Of a stretch of DNA of 64,000 nucleotides, positions 62,174 through 64,000 are shown piece by piece. Under the pieces are notes generated by a model that was given only the letters and a program-made list of their open reading frames with translations, had not been told where the DNA came from and did not search any database. Location: positions 6,537,074-6,601,073 of the forward strand of contig NZ_CP041186.1 in the NCBI RefSeq assembly GCF_006517175.1, read 5' to 3'. The position numbers were made by a program, and so were the translations under genes. Position 1 is the stretch's first letter; every line of letters starts with the position of its first letter. The DNA is from Persicimonas caeni. GTDB lineage: Bacteria > Myxococcota_A > Bradymonadia > Bradymonadales > Bradymonadaceae.

Positions 62174-64000
62174 TCAGGGCGCAATGAGCATGCGCGGACT
62201 GTTGTCTTCCTTTTTCTCTGCCTTTTTTGTCGTGGTCTTTTCGGTCGTCGACGGTGACGACTTCTCCTCGCGTTTTTCGGTGCGCTCTTTGCGGCGCGGG
62301 GGACGCTTGGAGGTTCGGCGCACGGTCTTCTTTCGGTCGAGATCGACGGTGAGCTCGGAGTCGCTGTCCGGGCTGACGGTGATCTCCTTGCTCTGGTAAC
62401 CGCGTCGGCGTAGTTCGACGTCGACCGGGTCCTCGTCACCGGGTTCGAAGGTCAGCGCGACTGGAGCGGTGCCGAGTTTCTCGGAGCCGCGATACACGGC
62501 CGCTCCCTCGGGCGACGAGTTGATGGTGATCTTGACCGGCTCGGGCTTGGTCGCAGCAGCGGGAGCCTCGTCACCTTCGGCGTTAGCGGCCTCGTCCGCC
62601 TCTTCGTCTGCTGCCGGATCGGCGGCCTCGTCTTTCTCGTCGGTTGCCGCGGCAGCCAACGCTCCGGGTTCGGCCGGTCCGGCTGCTTCGGCCCCTTTAT
62701 CCAACTCACCATCCAACTCACCGGCCTCAGCCGACGCGACCGCCGCGTCGTCGTTCTGATCCTCGGATAGCTTGGTCGTGAGCAGCCATGCGGCGACTCC
62801 TCCGAGCAACAGCACGGCCAATCCCAGGATGACCAGCGCTTTGACGCCCCGGTTGCCGATCCCCGCCTCTTGGATCGCCACTTCGGTCGAGCGGGCCATC
62901 TGGTTGGTGGGGCCCTGGGGGGAGCGGGCGCGCATCGATGGGTGAGTTCCTGACAGGTCGGCGCTCTGGTCGGCGGGCACGCCTCCCTGTTGCATTTGCG
63001 CGTACCCCTGTTGGGTGTTGCCGTACAGCTGACCCGTGGTCGGCTGATTCATCTGCCCGGTACGGCTGTTCATGATGCGCGAGTTGCTATCCAACGTGCC
63101 GGCTTCGGCCAACCGCGATGTGGGCATGTCGGCGCTGAGGACCGGAACCGACGCCGGGTCCACCTCGGCCAGCGCATCGGCAAACTCCTCGGCGTTGGCG
63201 AAGCGTTGGTTGTGGTCGATATGCAGCGCTCGGGCGATGACCGGCCCCAGGGGGCTGTCGAGCAGCGCGTTGGGCAGGTCGAGTTCGCCCATCGAGTGCG
63301 CTTTGACGCAGCGAAGCGGGTGCATCTCGTCGACAACGGCTTTGCCGGTGAGCGCCTCTACCAAGATCAAGCCCATCTGGTAGACGTCGAAGGCCGGCGA
63401 GACAATCTGCGCCTCGATATACTCCGGAGAGAGGTACTGGGGCGTTCCCAGAATCTCGCCGGTGGCGGTCAAGCGGCCTTCACGGGCGTCGCGGATGTGG
63501 GCGATGCCGAAGTCGACGATGCGCAGCGACTCGGTGCGCTCGCCGGGGTTGGCCAGAAAGAGGTTCGACGGCTTGAGGTCCTTGTGCACGATCCCGAGCT
63601 TGTGCGCCTCGCCGAGGGCCTCGAGACAGTCCACAAAGAGGGGAAGGGCACGCTTCGGATCCATCGAGCCTTTATCAAAGATCTGCTCTTCGAGGTCGTG
63701 ACCCGACAGCAGTTCCATCACGATGAACGGGATATCGCGCCGCTCGCCGATGAGCCCGAAGTCGAAGATGTTGACCACGTTCGAGTGCTGGATCTTGGCC
63801 GCCAGCTTCGCCTCGCGCTTGAAGCGCGCCAGGATATTCTGCTGGGCGTTCGGATCGGTGGTCGAAGCGTGCAGGTTCAGGAACTTGATCGCGACCGGAC
63901 GCTCGATATTGGTATCGAACGCCTCGAAAACCTGAGCGAAACCGCCGGCCCCCAGATGGCGCGTGATCTCGTAGCGGCCCTGGATAACCGTACCGCTCTT
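62174..64000 (-). CDS. Ser/Thr protein kinase with PEGA domain, N-terminus cut by window edge
   Basis: The frame is open to 64000 and starts outside the window. About 608 codons are visible. The kinase domain shows HLGAGGFAQVFEAF, VAIKFLN, VHKDLKPSN (Lys where Arg is usual in HRD), IVDFGIAHI and LGTPQYLSPEY. After a Gln/Thr-rich linker comes one membrane helix (LVILGLAVLLLGGVAAWLL). The outside part has a Glu/Ala/Asp-rich linker, a PEGA domain (INSSPEGAAVYRGSEKLG, about 70 residues) and a Lys-rich end. The non-RD-like HKD is tolerated in some bacterial kinases. A PEGA domain exposed to the envelope suggests a sensor role (inference). Confidence 0.9.
   Translation of the reverse strand, partial: KSGTVIQGRYEITRHLGAGGFAQVFEAFDTNIERPVAIKFLNLHASTTDPNAQQNILARFKREAKLAAKIQHSNVVNIFDFGLIGERRDIPFIVMELLSGHDLEEQIFDKGSMDPKRALPLFVDCLEALGEAHKLGIVHKDLKPSNLFLANPGERTESLRIVDFGIAHIRDAREGRLTATGEILGTPQYLSPEYIEAQIVSPAFDVYQMGLILVEALTGKAVVDEMHPLRCVKAHSMGELDLPNALLDSPLGPVIARALHIDHNQRFANAEEFADALAEVDPASVPVLSADMPTSRLAEAGTLDSNSRIMNSRTGQMNQPTTGQLYGNTQQGYAQMQQGGVPADQSADLSGTHPSMRARSPQGPTNQMARSTEVAIQEAGIGNRGVKALVILGLAVLLLGGVAAWLLTTKLSEDQNDDAAVASAEAGELDGELDKGAEAAGPAEPGALAAAATDEKDEAADPAADEEADEAANAEGDEAPAAATKPEPVKITINSSPEGAAVYRGSEKLGTAPVALTFEPGDEDPVDVELRRRGYQSKEITVSPDSDSELTVDLDRKKTVRRTSKRPPRRKERTEKREEKSSPSTTEKTTTKKAEKKEDNSPRMLIAP

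Overview
The window is GC-rich, gene-dense DNA from a Gram-negative bacterium. I infer a deltaproteobacterial-type lineage (Myxococcota/Bradymonadota-like). The signs are many lipoproteins with Asp/Thr-rich linkers, a Cys-rich lipoprotein, a thrombospondin-3/VWA lipoprotein, eukaryote-like Ser/Thr kinases (one fused to an ATPase and TPR repeats, one to a PEGA domain), an FHA protein, a TM2 protein and an RdgC-like pair. No rRNA, tRNA, transposase, integrase, phage or CRISPR feature was recognised. The assignment rests on gene content only.

Layout. 1-410 is the end of rpe. 1056-5748 (minus) holds a dienelactone-hydrolase lipoprotein, uppP, an RdgC-like pair and a K+ channel/RCK protein. 5938-9731 (plus) holds an acyl-CoA dehydrogenase and a hydrolase-like lipoprotein. 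9954-12676 holds gcvPB and, divergent from it, an orphan parA. 12820-21428 holds a Cys-rich lipoprotein, a TPR lipoprotein coupled to manA, gshA and a lytic transglycosylase. 21680-30926 holds a thioesterase, tgt, a kinase/ATPase/TPR protein, a pterin dehydratase and a fused E1 dehydrogenase. 31763-38561 holds leuS, an M23 peptidase, and a membrane protein coupled to hemF. 38680-41941 holds two lipoproteins.

42203-48989 is a plus-strand block: yceD-like, rpmF, an acyl-carrier-protein/RpiB fusion, nrdR, ribD, ribE, a RibB with a degenerate RibA half, ribH, nusB and a coupled lipoprotein. It combines ribosome/lipid-linked genes, riboflavin synthesis and RNR control. 49066-52239 holds a CbpA-type J protein, an MBL-fold protein and a winged-helix/TM2 fusion. 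52459-52978 is a PrcB-domain-like lipoprotein gene broken in a run of seven G. 53373-56643 is the classic rpsB-tsf-pyrH-frr cluster. The right end holds FHA and membrane proteins, two related outer-membrane-barrel-like proteins, and a PEGA kinase cut by the window edge.

Most intergenic spaces are packed with repeats: a 62-bp tandem repeat found at two loci about 31 kb apart, a roughly 157-bp element with 31-nt perfect terminal inverted repeats and a second diverged copy, several other long fold-back sequences, and a 102-bp higher-order tandem array upstream of leuS. The observations most worth a second look are the ACP-RpiB fusion, the dispersed 62-bp hairpin repeat, the RibBX-type protein, the frameshifted PrcB-like gene and the RdgC-like pair.
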